A stretch of DNA of 64,000 nucleotides from Maniola hyperantus (GCF_902806685.2 NC_048541.1:14270662-14334661); one strand, 5' to 3'; positions 1 to 10,880 are shown, counted from the stretch's first letter. Translations and numbers: made by a program. The notes: generated by a model from the letters alone, not told the origin.

Positions 1-20
1 AAAAAAAACAACGCTGTGGT

Positions 21-411
21 TTTTTAGAGTTCCGTACCTCAAAAGGAAAAACGGAACCCTTATAGGATCACTTTGTTGTCTGTCTGTCTGTCTGTCAAGA
101 AACCTACAGGGTACTTCCCGTTGACCTACAATCATGAAATTTGGCAGGTAGGTGGGTTTTATAGCTGGCTTTAGGCAGAGATAATATATTAAACACTTGT
201 TTAATACATTATCTCTGCTTTAGGGGAAAAATCTGAAAACCATGAATTTGTGGTTACATTACACAAAAAAATATATCATATCATATGAAAGGTCTTCACC
301 TGTGCATTCTAAATATAGTTTTTGAACAATCGTGCAAAATGTCGAAAAAATACGACTGTAGTACGGAACCCTCATTGCGCGAGCCTGACTCGCACTTGGC
401 CGGTTTTTTTT
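21..411 (+). mobile_element. GTCT-microsatellite repeat element, interrupted copy
   Basis: The copy begins TTTTTAGAGTTCCGTACC, carries four GTCT units, and ends at CGCACTTGGCCGG plus a T run. Its 5' end folds (GGTTCCGT with ACGGAACC) and its 3' end has the hairpin GCGAG-CCTGA-CTCGC. No coding capacity is visible. The same repeat occurs near-complete at 2993, 53180 and 53854. It is a non-autonomous element common in Lepidoptera; I cannot assign its superfamily. It is split by a small palindrome at 175-218. Confidence 0.8.
170..223. repeat. 44-bp palindrome inserted in GTCT element with TTTAG duplication
   Basis: Arms 175-194 and 199-218 are inverted copies (20 bp, one mismatch) around a 4-nt loop. 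TTTAG occurs immediately on both sides (170-174 and 219-223), as expected for a target-site duplication. The uninterrupted GTCT element at 2993 lacks this block, so it is an insertion rather than part of the family. Confidence 0.7.
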
Positions 412-532
412 AATAAACAAGTTTGCGCCACGTCGGGTGCTAGGAATGACTGATGTTTTATAATTTTTATAGTGTTTGACCTACACTTCAAGGAAATTTC
501 TAAATAATTTTAAATACATATCAAGAATTGCG

Positions 533-602
533 GACCGGCAGGAATCGAACCCGCGTCTCCTTGGAACGCGCCCAACGTTCTGACCACTGTCACACACGGC
601 CC
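533..602 (-). mobile_element. tRNA-like SINE head (single copy, 4th type)
   Basis: On the minus strand there is an A-box-like TGGTCAGAACG followed about 35 nt later by a good B box, GGGTTCGATTCC. Only this head of about 70 bp is recognisable. It does not close into a clean tRNA cloverleaf, so it is read as a SINE or tRNA-pseudogene remnant. Confidence 0.55.
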
Positions 603-622
603 ACGGGTATTGTCGACACGCT

Positions 623-857
623 GTAACACAGGGTGCCAAGTATTCTTTATCTCGGCTGATACATTAAGTATTTTCGGAAACACGGTACTGGAACTATTTG
701 GCCAACACTCGGACGGAGTGGACAGGACATCACGTCCGGCGTCTTTAACGAATCGTGTTTGCTCTCTTTGGCCGTACTTACCTATCAATGTTTGGCAAGG
801 ACAGGAACTTCGATTGCATTGGAAAAAAAAATCTTTTTTCAATAAGCAATGCTGAAT
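623..857. repeat. Direct repeat, copy 1 (partner 1254-1494)
   Basis: About 235 bp from TAACACAGGGTGCC to AATAAGCAATGCTGAA is repeated 631 bp downstream at high identity with small indels. Open frames in the two copies are not conserved, so it reads as a non-coding duplication or two copies of an unknown element. Confidence 0.75.
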
Positions 858-927
858 TTACTAATAACGTATAATATTTATGTTGCAAAATTTCACTTTA
901 GAATGCTAGTTGTAGGCTTGAATTTCA

Positions 928-1000
928 AAACAAGGGAACTAAGGTCCATTTCACGTTAAAGTGTTTCGACACTCGAATTCTATCATACGAATACGGGTAT
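928..1000. mobile_element. Half of an inverted-repeat MITE (family of 33905-34186)
   Basis: GGTCCATTTCACGTTAAAG followed by TTCGACACTCGAATTCTATC matches one arm of the two-armed element at 33905-34186. A second solitary arm lies at about 61930-62010. The other arm is missing here. Confidence 0.5.
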
Positions 1001-1074
1001 TGTTGAAATGCTGTACCGCAGCGTATACAATTAACCAAAAATCTGCCACCGGTGTCGGGGCGAAACATTCGTCG

Positions 1075-1195
1075 AGTGTGTTTTAGGATTTGTGTGGTGC
1101 TGCGTGGTGATGATGCATGTTGCATGCTGCATGATGCGCCACACAGATTCACCCTGCTTCAGCGGATTATAGCAAATTAAGCTTTTCGTTCATTG
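1075..1195. repeat. Diverged dispersed repeat (partner near 44020-44155)
   Basis: The end ATAGCAAATTAAGCTT and the preceding CACAGATT segment recur near 44020-44155. The central part is a GCATG-rich palindromic stretch. Family unknown. Confidence 0.4.
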
Positions 1196-1253
1196 TACCT
1201 AATTTCCTATTATCATGGATTTCCGCAAAGTAACGCCTGCTTCTATACAACAT

Positions 1254-1494
1254 GTAACACAGCGTGCCAAGTATTCTTTATCTCGGCTGTTACGTTAAGT
1301 ATTTTCGGAAACACGGTACTGAAACTATTTGGCCAACACTCGGACGGAGTGGACAGGACATCACGTCCGGCGTCTTTAACGAACCGTGTTTGCTCTCTTT
1401 GGGCGACAGGCGTACCAACCTACCAATGTTTGGCAAGGTCAGGAATTTCAATTGCATTGGAAAATTATTTCTACTTTCAATAAGCAATGCTGAA
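1254..1494. repeat. Direct repeat, copy 2 (partner 623-857)
   Basis: Second copy of the 235-bp repeat. It contains a 9-bp difference around 1405-1413 relative to copy 1, and different A/T runs near the end. Confidence 0.75.
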
Positions 1495-1496
1495 CT

Positions 1497-1975
1497 ATTT
1501 TCATTATATGATAACGTAGCACTTAGATGTGATTTCATCAATAAAGTTAGTGACGTAAAATAAATCTAGTTAAGTACATGACACGTACTTATTTTGATTG
1601 TCATTAAAAGAAAAAACAAAATGATAGTTTGTGGGAACTGCTGACAGAGGGGAATACTCATAGATATAGAAAGTAATAATGCTTTAGTACTTAAATTTTC
1701 TTTGGGAAAACTTAAAACTATTGTATCTATTAACAATAGTGTTTTTTTTTTTTGGATTTTCTAATAATAATTAGTAGGTATCAAAGATTATACTATCGAA
1801 CACGCATAATATTATACGGGCGATACGTCATACTAATTATAGCTATTGATATAGGTAGGTACTATATAGGTACATTAGCATGTAGTTACGCTAATTTTAA
1901 GTTGTACCCATCCCAAAAGGAGTTTCGCCCAATGTATCTAAGTTTTCACTTTGAAACAAGTTGCAAAATGGCCTT
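1497..1975. other. Unassigned AT-rich stretch
   Basis: I see no repeat family, tRNA or convincing coding frame. An 82-codon open frame at 1752-2000 has no recognisable domain and runs into the following SINE, so it is not called. Confidence 0.6.
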
Positions 1976-2090
1976 CATCATCATCATGATTAACCCATAG
2001 CCGGCTCACTACAGAGCACGGGTCTCCTCTATGAGAAGGGTTTGGCTATAGTCCACCACGCTGGCCAAGTGTGGATTGGGAGACAAGCCT
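1976..2090 (-). mobile_element. SINE-B 3' half
   Basis: On the plus strand it starts with the CAT-repeat tail, then CCGGCTCACTACAGAGCACG and CCACGCTGGCCAAGTG, which are diagnostic of the 3' body of SINE-B in reverse. The tRNA-like head is missing. Confidence 0.75.
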
Positions 2091-2137
2091 GGATGGCGAA
2101 GTGGCCCTCAGTTTATATGTAGTAGTATATAGGTAGA

Positions 2138-2365
2138 CTAGCTTATGTTCGTGACTTCGTTCGCGTGGACTACACAAATTTCAAACCCCTATTTCACCCC
2201 CTTAGTGGTTGAATTTTCAAAAATCCTTTCTTAGCGGATGCCTACGTCGTAATAGCTATCTGCATGCCAAATCTCAGTCCGATTCGTCCAGTAGTTTGAG
2301 CTGTGCGTTGATAGATCAGCCAGTCAGTCAGTCAGTCACCCTTTCCTTTTATAGGTATATTTAGA
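2138..2365 (-). mobile_element. Helitron Hel-2, full length
   Basis: On the minus strand it ends CGAACGAAGTCACGAACATAAGCTAG|T and begins near TCTAAATATA...GGAAAGGGTGACTGAC. The ACTGA run, the CTAG end followed by T and the 3' hairpin region are Helitron traits. There is no Rep/helicase, so it is non-autonomous. Confidence 0.8.
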
Positions 2366-2635
2366 AGACTGAAAATTGCAGGGAAGAATTCTTACTGAAT
2401 AGTCAAGGAAGGTATACAGGTACACGTCTATAAACGAAACAACTGTTTAATTTGGCCCGAAACGTTTATTATCTTTAGGGAAATTTAACAAAATCGTGCC
2501 CTGAGATCTCGATTCCCGTCTAATGTATTCTTTGCGCAAACCAGTAATAAATGAGCTTTCTGTTCTAAATACAATTGTTATGAGTAAATTGTGCACGTTT
2601 AAAGCCTAATATAAAGTCCTTTTTCAGTAATTACT

Positions 2636-2790
2636 TCATCATCATCATCATCATAGACCGGTAGACGTCCACTGCTGGACATAGGTCTCTTGTAGGGACT
2701 TCCACACGCCACGGTCTTGCGCCGCCCGAATCCAGCGGCACGCTACGACTCGTCTGATGTCGTCCGTCCACCTAGTGGGGAGTCTTGGTC
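2636..2790 (-). mobile_element. RTE-like LINE 3' end
   Basis: The minus strand encodes the C-terminus of an RTE-type reverse transcriptase (SLQETYVQQWTS before the stop), followed by a CAT-repeat tail (TGATGATGATGA on the minus strand). It is 5' truncated. Confidence 0.8.
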
Positions 2791-2992
2791 CGTCCACCAC
2801 CACTTAACACCACGAAACTTTTGTGCTCTTCCTTAACCACTTCAGCGAGTGCCAGCTCCACCACGTGGTGAAAAATGAAAATGAACCTATAATAATGACA
2901 AGTCTAATAAAATATTTCTACACTCGCACTTGGCCGATTTTTTTCTGCAGTCAGTAGCATTTGATGGCAAACAGAAATAACAGAAATAGAGA

Positions 2993-3050
2993 ATTTTTAG
3001 GGTTCCGTACCTCAAAAGGAAAAACGGAACCCTTATAGGATCACTTTGTT

Positions 3051-3084
<34 letters not shown>

Positions 3085-3437
3085 CTGTCAAAAAACCTAT
3101 AGGGTACTTCCCGTTGACCTAGAATCATGAAATTTGGCAGGTAGGTAAATCTTATAGCTGACATTTGGGGAAAAATCTGAAAACCGTGAATTTAGGGTTA
3201 GATCACACAAAACAAATTAAATTGTGGTCATGAACTAATAATTAGTATTTTCAACTTTCGAAGTGAGTGACTATATCAAGTGGGGTATCATATGAAAGGT
3301 CTTCACATTCTAAAACAGATTTTTATTTATTTTTATGCATCATAGTTTTTGAATTATCGTGAAAAATGTCGAAAAAATACGACTGTAGTACGGAACCCTC
3401 ATTGCGCGAGCCTGACTCGCACTTGGCCGGTTTTTTT
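2993..3437 (+). mobile_element. GTCT-microsatellite repeat element, near-complete reference copy
   Basis: Runs from TTTTTAGGGTTCCGTACC through about nine GTCT/GTCC units to CGCACTTGGCCGG and a T run, about 445 bp. It shows the family's terminal hairpins and no open frame. A 19-bp remnant of another 3' end lies just upstream at 2926-2944. Confidence 0.85.
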
Positions 3438-3504
3438 AATACGAATTCACATTTACAATCAATTGTCAATCCATGCAACTAGCTTTAAACAATTATTTTT
3501 TTAA

Positions 3505-3668
3505 GAATATTAGCCAAATATCTGACTAATATTCCCCTTTCCTCTCCAATAAAGCGTAAAGTTTGTGCTAGGAGTAGGTACGACAATAGTGCAACGGGTG
3601 GGATTTGAACCGGTGACCTTTCAGTTTTTAGTCCGCTCCTATAACCGCTGAGCTATCGAGGCTCTTGT
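3505..3668 (-). mobile_element. SINE-C (tRNA-Phe-like head)
   Basis: Reverse of a unit with head AATAGCTCAACGGGTAAAGG-like box A, a GACTGAAAACCGAAAGG anticodon-arm-like segment and B box GGTTCAAATCC, followed by a roughly 90-bp body ending in TTCTTAAAAA. Other copies are at 22184, 35060 and 49500. Confidence 0.8.
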
Positions 3669-3691
3669 GGCATATTATCTTAATCATAGGT

Positions 3692-4012
3692 ATCATCATC
3701 ATCATCATCATGAACAACCCATCACCGGCTCACTACAGAGCGCGGGTCTCCTCTCAGAGTGAGAAGGGTTTTGGCCATAGTCTACCACGCTGGCCATGTG
3801 CGGATTGGTAGACTTCACACACCTTTGAGAACATCATGGAGAACTCTCAGGCATGCAGGTTTCCTCATGATGTTTTCCTTTACCGGTAAAGCAAGTGATA
3901 TTTAATTAATTAAAACGCACATAATTCCGAAAAGTTAGAGGTGCGTGCCCGGGATCGAACCCCTGACCTCCGATTAGGAGGCGGACGTCCTAACCACTAG
4001 GCTATCAGTGCT
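3692..4012 (-). mobile_element. SINE-B, full length
   Basis: Minus-strand head GATAGCCTAGTGGTTAGGAC (box A) and GGGTTCGATCCCGG (box B). The anticodon-like CTCCTAATC resembles tRNA-Arg(TCT). A roughly 230-bp body and a (CAT)n tail follow. This is the best full copy in the window. Confidence 0.88.
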
Positions 4013-4263
4013 AATCATAGGTATAGCAAGCTAAAATACCTACATAGTAACCTAGCCTGAAGGTGAGCACCTTGGAAACAATCACCCGTGTGATCTAAGT
4101 TTGACGCTTCGCTAGGATAAACGAACTCAGCAAACTTACGGGTCAATAAATCACTCCCTGGAGGGAACCCTAACTCACTTTAGGCACTGTTGAAATTTAT
4201 GCCCATCTGAAACCTGAAAATAAGGGTCTGTTTTATTTTATGGCTTAGACTTAGACTACTGAC

Positions 4264-4350
4264 ATAAAATTCAAAATTCAAATAATTTATTCAAAATATG
4301 TAAATTACCTTAGAATATACAAAGTAATATTTTTGTATATCTATGAACTG
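4264..4350 (-). mobile_element. Probable LINE 3' tail
   Basis: A TTCAAAATTCAAATAATTT simple tail is followed by TTATTCAAAATATG, similar to other lepidopteran LINE 3' ends. No coding part remains. Low confidence. Confidence 0.35.
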
Positions 4351-4379
4351 TTTCATATAAAATGTTCGTGATATTTCGA

Positions 4380-4445
4380 ATCCATGCCTCGTCCGCGCCT
4401 CGTATGTGGCACGGCCCGCGCCCGCCACGTGTTGGTATAAATCAT
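4380..4445. mobile_element. Single terminus of the MITE seen at 27376-27752
   Basis: GTCCGCGCCTCGTATGTGGC followed by CCGCCACGTGTTGGTATAAA matches one inverted end of the 27.4-kb MITE. The partner end is absent. Confidence 0.55.
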
Positions 4446-4783
4446 TCCTTAGCCATTCCTATAGTGTTCTATTTTATTTTTCGTGTACTGTTTATATTTT
4501 TTGAATAATTTCAGAGAACGCTGTACAAACAGCTGAACCACAACTGTTGGTTCGTTAGTGAGCGTCGGAATTGTTCTGTTGTTAAATAAAGCTGTGTTGA
4601 TACAACAAACACGCCGATGTATTACATACCCTGCGAGAGATATGGAATTAATGCTGTTGTTATTATTTTCATGGATGTCCTAGGTCCCTTTTATATTGGG
4701 TAAAAATTGTATACTTCTAGTATTTTTGACATAACTAATAACAACGTTACTAAAACGACTATAACTTAGATACTTATGCCTAA

Positions 4784-4998
4784 CGAGCTCGTGCTCATGA
4801 CTTTGTCCGCGTGGACTACACAAATTTCAAACCCCTATTTCACCCCCTTAGTGGTTGAATTTTTAAAAATCCTTTCTTAGCGGATGCCTACGTCATAATA
4901 GCTATCTGCATGCCAAATTTCAGCCCGATCCGTCCAGTAGTTTGAGCTGTGCGTTGATAGATCAGTCAGTCAGCCACCTTTTCTTTTATATATTTAGA
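4784..4998 (-). mobile_element. Helitron Hel-2
   Basis: Near full length. The plus strand shows GTCCGCGTGGACTACACAAA through GATCAGTCAGTCAGCC to TATATATTTAGA|T. The 3' terminal CTAG has decayed to GAGCTCG. Confidence 0.8.
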
Positions 4999-6957
4999 TT
5001 AGATTTCACTAAGCAAATTTTTTATATCTCTTCTTTTTGAAAATGATTTGACTTTAACTTTATTGAACGTTCTACAAATTAATTGTGTGTCAGGTTTTCG
5101 TAGAAATTAGTTTTAAAATTAAGTGGGTTTAAAGATTTGTATGTAAATAGTTAAGCCTGTGTAATTTTGAAAATAAATATTACAACGGAAATTGGGCAAA
5201 CCACAAGCACAGATATTACTTTATAGAACGTATCTAAGTACTACGTTTGTTTGGGATGCACTACAATTAAAATCCTCTTAATTTAAAAAATGTCGCAACT
5301 TATACGCTTGGAAATCTAGCCTAATATTAAATGGTATAAAATTGTGACTTGTAATTATGGGTATGTTAACCTGAAGCAAATCAATTTTATTTATTTACTA
5401 TTATTTATAAAATCCCACACGCCTGCTTGTTATATATTTATATTAGGCATAGTTAGCTATATATTTTGTAAAAATGCGAGGGAATCGCAAATATAAATAA
5501 CTTATTTTCCAAGGATTTTCCGATTCCTTTGATACTGAATATTAGATAAAATACATTGAAGCGAGATGCTAAGGGAAAACTAGTGTATTGGTTTTAATAA
5601 ACTTTGCATCCGACACGGGCGTAAAGCCTTTGATGTTACTCGTACTCTCCGATTGCGAATTTCAGGACACGCTCCAACCTGTATTGACATCAAAAGTCTT
5701 TATATAAAGGAAAAGTTTTAAACTAGAGTACCTAGAAAACACACTCAGCTTAAAGCCAAAGTACGTAAAGTGAACACTAAAAGCGCAATACACGGATAGC
5801 GTTTTACACCAAAACAGGTTAGTTTATATGAGTAAAAGGGTACCAGAAGTGAGTTAAAAAGTGAGACAGAAAAGTAGGGCATTACACGCTATTTTTGGAT
5901 TGGTTATTGGGAATGTCCTCTCTTTTAAACTTACGCGCAGACATTGATCACACGCGTAGAGGTTTACTGACAGGTTAAATCTTTATACTAACCTAACTAC
6001 AACATTAAACCTGATCAGGCACAAATTTACTATTACAACCAATCATTTAAAACGGCGACCTAAACATAAAAGCATTTAATAGTCGAATGAGTCTGCGGTT
6101 GAACGCAGACTGCTTTAAAAACCATAAACCACTCGTATTTATACCATCGACTCAAGATGGTAATGCAACACATCACGTGAATTTATTATAAGTGCGATAA
6201 CATGAGACATTATTTTCACCCGAATATAAAAGGAAAAATTGGACCACAGTCCACTTAATAAATAAATTCAGATAATCGCTCCAAGCGGGTTGGAGGTTGT
6301 CCTATCCAGAATGACCGTCAGTCATTGGTTCTACCACAGATTAGCCTGCCGACTACCAGTCCGACTTGCTAATCCTTTGAGCTATGTAGGTCACTTTAAT
6401 TCTTCTATAGTAGTTCGTGATATAAAATACAAATAGTTACTGATGTCATACAATTCCTGTTAGTTTATTTTAAAAATAACCATTGCACGACCCTTTGAGG
6501 CATAGGTAGGTAATTAGGCTAGACAAGGAGGAGAATTTATTTTCCCATAAAGTACCTACCTCTTATAGACCGATAGGTTAGATCTTAAAGCAAATAAGTT
6601 ATCAACCTATGACCCTATATTGAACTTTGACGCTTTGCATAATTTTAAGGACGTAATATGATCTGAGGGTCAGTAAATTACTCCCCAGAGGTTCTCATAA
6701 CAGGCCTTCGTGCTACAATTTATACCGGACCTAGAGACCCTAAAGTTGGGGTGTAGTTTATGACTTTGATCCATGGCTAATAAATAACACTAATTTCACT
6801 AAAGTGAGTTATGACCTAGAAGAACAAGTTCACGAAATTATTTTTTGTATACCCGGCTTAGTATTACCTTTAGGAGCAAGATGGTGTAAAATGAATAAAA
6901 AATATTATACTAAGGCCAAATTATACAATTATATACAAATTGTCTTTGTCTAGAGGT
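4999..6957. other. Unassigned AT-rich stretch (~2 kb)
   Basis: No repeat family recognised except a roughly 30-bp RTE-like scrap near 6367-6395 (CTTGCTAATCCTTTGAGCTA). A small hairpin, GTCTGCGGTTGAACGCAGAC, sits at about 6089-6108. No supported coding region. Confidence 0.5.
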
Positions 6958-7080
6958 TGGTCTGAACTTAGAGGGCGGCGAGAGGACGCCCCGCACACCC
7001 ACACGTCAGTGTGCGGGTGTGCGGGGCGTTACCTCCCCGATTTGCGATCTTGACCTGTCGCGTACTATAGGTTCCCAGTA
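6958..7080 (-). mobile_element. GC-rich foldback repeat (family also at 60990)
   Basis: A 19-bp stem (6986-7004 with 7011-7029, one mismatch, 6-nt loop) of CGCCCCGCACACCC type stands out in AT-rich DNA. Flanks GATTTGCGATCTTGACCTG and CCTCTCGCCG are shared in reverse with 60990-61122. Non-coding. Confidence 0.7.
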
Positions 7081-7172
7081 AATAGAATTCACAGTTCACC
7101 CTTACCATTAATGAATACGATAACGCACAGAAATTCGCTTTATTCTCTTTATTCTTGATGATGTTATCGTAG

Positions 7173-7386
7173 ACTAGTGATGCCCGCGACTTCCTCTGCG
7201 TCGATTTAGGTTTTTAAAAAATCCTATCGGAACTCTTTATAGAATATGATAAAAAGTAGCCTATGTCCTTCCCCGGAATATAAGCTAACTTTGTACCAAA
7301 TTTGATCAAAATCGGTTGAACGGTTGGGCCGTGAAAAGCGAGCAGACAGACAGACACACTTTCGCATTTGTAATATTAGTATGGAC
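7173..7386 (-). mobile_element. Helitron Hel-1, full length
   Basis: ACTAG at the plus-strand left edge, then GATGCCCGCGACTTC and the hairpin region. The right edge is CACACTTTCGCATTTGTAAT. It has the GACAGACAGACA subtype rather than the TTTGTTTGTTGG subtype. Non-autonomous. Confidence 0.8.
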
Positions 7387-8568
7387 AAGCGTAAACCAGT
7401 CGGCAATAAAGAAAATTAATTTTCCGCTCGTAAAAAGTATTGCATAAAATTTTAAGTAAGCTTAAGTACTCTTACAAGAGATCCGTTCTGGAAGTTTTTA
7501 ACACAGTTTTTACTACTTCGTACTTGGTCCTTTACATTTTTGCATACCTGAGCTACAAAGTTAAAAACTAAAGTTAAAATTTGCTAAAGCAAATAAAAAT
7601 ATGGCATACTGGAGAGACGTTTCCATTTGTAAAAGAAAAAGCAATGTCGAGCGTACACGTAGTAGGTACTTACCTACTTCAAAAGTAACTAACTTTAGTA
7701 ACTCAGTAGGTAAACGTTAAATTTCAAAGTGAAAATTTAAAAATAAAGTCGCAGAAAAGTGAGGGTGTTTACGCTCATCGAATCTTACAAGAAATATGCA
7801 TGGGATTGAAAACCTCCTTATTTGGAAACCAACAAAAGGATCTAAAATACGGGCATAATTAAATTTCTTTTTGCTGATAAAATTATGCTGAGCTATAAAA
7901 TATACAATATATCCAAATATTCAGATGTACTGCATCGCAACGGACACCCAACTTAAATTTTTAAAAATACATAATATGGGGCTCCTTTTTGTCTAAGACC
8001 GATTTTTATTCATCAACGGCAGATTACAGTACGACCGCTTAGAATAGAAATTAAAAAAGTTAGGTTGATAAAAATGTGTAATTAGTATTTGTAGTTATTT
8101 ATTATATTATTATAATATATTTATTTATTTATTATATGTTTTCAATCCTAATATCGAGATTTTAAGATTTAAAAAAAAATTCAAAAGGTTTTAAAACTGT
8201 CAGACAATTTTCACTGTTGCCACGGTGCTGCAAAAGTCCATCTGGACTATACAAATGATCATTAATCAGTTATCTGTAAAAAGTAAATTTTTTGTACAAA
8301 AGTGAGTTTGCTCGCGCAAATCGAACCTTCGTTCTCAGCATCTCTTAAACATACATGATTCCAAGTCGCAAACTAAAGTAAAATATTCCATGAATAATTC
8401 ACACGTCATACATCGAGAGCCGAATGAGATCTCTCGTTGTCGTGACTGCGAAAAAAGCCGGATGAATATCCTTTGCTTCATACCGAGCAGATTGAAAGCT
8501 TATGGAAAAACCGGACAAGTGGGAGCTGTCCCTGCACAGTCAGAGTTCTGTACTACACTTCATTCCCA
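7387..8568. other. Unassigned AT-rich stretch
   Basis: Very AT-rich with poly-A/T runs. A weak GTCT-element-like scrap (AAAACCGGACAAGTGGGAG) lies near 8505-8555. A 71-codon frame at 8390-8605 overlaps it and the K element and is not considered coding. Confidence 0.5.
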
Positions 8569-8998
8569 TATACACGGTGTAACCAGAACGCTAGCAAAAA
8601 CTTAGCGTTATTGTTACACTACCTAAACACAATCCAAATCCAATAACCATTTGCATCATTTTGTAATTTTAGCATCGATGTATGTGGCGGTTGCCACAAT
8701 AGAAACTAGATGGCGCTGTTCAATCGATGACATAGTCCCGAACAAATGTACCGCCGACAGTACTCGCACTAACAGAGTGTTCTGCAATCTGGACTATATA
8801 TAGAAGTTTCAAGATACAACCGTCGCGTCGGCCCAGCTGGCGCTACCGAGCACAACCAACCGCTCGGTGGGAGATCTCCCCTTTGGTACGGTCGAGCCTG
8901 CACACCGCTCCCGTACAATGTATATGTTATAGTGATTTAGTATTTTTCAAACCCGCAATGTATAGCGTGCAAAACTCGGGTAACCCCGCCTAGTCAGA
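8569..8998 (+). mobile_element. K element (TACA-GGTGTAACC ends), interrupted by a solo LTR
   Basis: The left end TATACACGGTGTAACCAGAA matches the full copy at 21232-21616. After the LTR the sequence resumes with TTTCAAACCCGCAATGTATAG, again matching 21350-21380. The 3' half is missing, replaced by Hel-3 from 9012. Non-coding DNA element of unknown superfamily. Confidence 0.75.
8683..8917. mobile_element. Solo LTR, 235 bp, with ATGTA target duplication
   Basis: Starts TGTGGCGGTTGCC and ends CTCCCGTACA (TG...CA). ATGTA precedes (8678-8682) and follows (8918-8922), a 5-bp target duplication. A TATATATA box lies at about 8795-8802 and the downstream part is GC-rich, as in an LTR promoter and leader. 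There is no internal region, so it is a recombined solo LTR. Superfamily undetermined; a 5-bp duplication fits Copia, BEL or some Gypsy. Confidence 0.82.
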
Positions 8999-9011
8999 AA
9001 TATTAACATTT

Positions 9012-9197
9012 TCTCTATAATATAAAAATGAATCACTAAATGTGTTGGTCACCGCAAATCTCGAGAGCAGCCGAACCGATTTCGCTAATTCTTTGTTTAT
9101 AATATTCCTTGAAGTACGAGGATAGTTCTTACGGAGAGTAAAATTTAAAAAATTTGAATCGACTGTTAGGCCGAACGAAGTTCGCCAGGGCAGCTAG
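9012..9197 (+). mobile_element. Helitron Hel-3
   Basis: Begins TCTCTATAATATAAAAATG and ends with hairpin CGAAC-GAA-GTTCG (9172-9184), then GCCAGGGCAGCTAG|T. The TC start, hairpin 9 nt before CTAG and following T are Helitron features. The body differs from Hel-1 and Hel-2. Confidence 0.75.
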
Positions 9198-9624
9198 TTA
9201 TTTATAAAAATTAAATTCTGCTCTTTATTTGGAGTTGCATTTCGCATTCCAGAACAGAATTTAAAAACTTTCAAAAGGATGATTTTCTGAATTTCTCTGC
9301 ATTAAAATTAAGTAGGCAGGCAATATTTAATTATAATATATAAATATAAGGCAATATATTAATATAAAATATATAATTGCCCTACTTATTAGCTCAATAA
9401 AATATTTTACAACAAAATATGAATTAGCGAGCAAATAATTTAGTAATTGGTCGCGATTTCGGCCATTTTAAATTGTTTTTTCCGTAATAGATAACTATTA
9501 AGTTTTCCAGGATGAAAGTATCCGTCTCTAGACAGCAATTTCTATGTCTTTTATCAAAATTGTTTCAGTAACATTTTGCATATAATCATAATAATCATTT
9601 TTCATGCGGCTTTATTAATACTTA
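9198..9624. other. Unassigned AT-rich stretch
   Basis: Mostly A/T with TATAATATATAAATAT runs at 9330-9380. No feature recognised. Confidence 0.5.
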
Positions 9625-9861
9625 CCCATAATATTATAAATGCGAAAGCATGTTTGTTTGTTGGTTTGTTAGTTTATTGGTTTGTTGGTTTGTCTTTCAA
9701 TCACATCGCAACGGAGCAACGTATCGACGTGATTTTTTGCATGGGTATAGTTTATGACCTGGAGAGTGACAAAGGCTACTTTTCATTACTGAAAATCAAG
9801 AGTTCCCACGGGATTTTTAAGAAACAAAATCCAAGCGTACGAAGTCGCGGGCATTAGCTAG
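9625..9861 (+). mobile_element. Helitron Hel-1, full length
   Basis: Starts near ACCCATAATATTATAAATGC and ends GCGGGCATTAGCTAG|T. Contains the TTTGTTGGTTTG run and CACGGGATTTTTAAG. A 93-codon open frame across it is chance. Confidence 0.85.
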
Positions 9862-10196
9862 TTTGGAATACATATATCTCTATACCAACATGTCGAATGA
9901 TATTATTAATTCAGACGTCTAAGGATAGGCGATAATGCCCCAATACGAAAGGTAGATTAACTATTCGATTTCCCTTTCCCATATAATACCAAAGGGCTTA
10001 GTTGAACTTAATAGCGGAGGAGTTAACCACACTAAGAGATCGTTCAGATGAAACGCCCAAGACGCGCGGTTTGCAGTTTGCACGCAAAGCATAATAGAAA
10101 GAAAGATTTTTATTTTGTTGTGTTGTATTAATAACTTGGAACCTGCGTCACATTCTGACTAGTTGTTTACGCAGTTAATCTTTTACGTGTAAAAGT

Positions 10197-10310
10197 CAGT
10201 GTGTGTCAATTCGCACTTGGTCAGTGTAGTGGCCTATTGGTTTAACCTTTTCTGTGAGGAAACCCATCTTCAGTAATAGAGCAGCCATGAGTTGAGATGA
10301 TGATAATAAT
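10197..10310 (+). mobile_element. SINE-B 3' half, diverged
   Basis: GCACTTGGTCAGTGTAGTGG and the GATGATGATAATAA tail match the 3' body and tail of SINE-B. The head is lost. Confidence 0.6.
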
Positions 10311-10880
10311 AAATTACTTGTTTTTTTCACGGAATGATAGTCTAGTTCTGATTTGAAAACATCAACCATCATCTTCAAAAATCGCATGATATGGGTAAGA
10401 AGCTGAAACATGTGCATTTCACTTTTTTGTTTATTAGGCAGAATGCATATTATAATATTGTTTTTTTAAGTAAAGGTGAACTTTTGATTCGAGCGTCAGT
10501 GATGCCGCGACAGAGCGGCAAATTAGTGGACTATAAAAAGTTGTTACTTAGAATTTGTTTTTATTTACATGTTGTACTATAGAAATTGTACTATGAAGTG
10601 AAATGTAAAGAACGTCATTCTAACGTAGCGGTGGCACTGACGCCACAAACCTTCGACTCGAAAGTACCCCTTAAAATATGTCAAACCACTCGTAATAAAA
10701 CCGCGCGGTTATTTTTCACCTTCTGAACAATCTCCTAAAGCATTAATTGATGGAACTATCAATTGACCGGAGTTGGAATGATTATGGTTCAAGTTTATAC
10801 GGTAATAAAGTTAAGCTTCACGACTTTAGAACTACACTTTTAGGGTATTAGTTCTAATACCAGACTTCCTTAACAATACG
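10311..10880. other. Unassigned stretch
   Basis: No repeat or gene recognised. A 63-codon frame at 10391-10582 shows no domain. Confidence 0.5.

Noticed and set aside
2323..2335. Short GTCA and CAT repeats resembling a CRISPR or satellite array
   Set aside because: They are internal parts of Hel-2 and SINE/LINE tails; no repeat-spacer structure exists anywhere in the window.
3584..3668. tRNA gene-like sequences (also 22184, 35160, 49590)
   Set aside because: Box A and B are present but they are followed by a constant SINE-C body and occur in many copies; stems do not pair as a functional tRNA.
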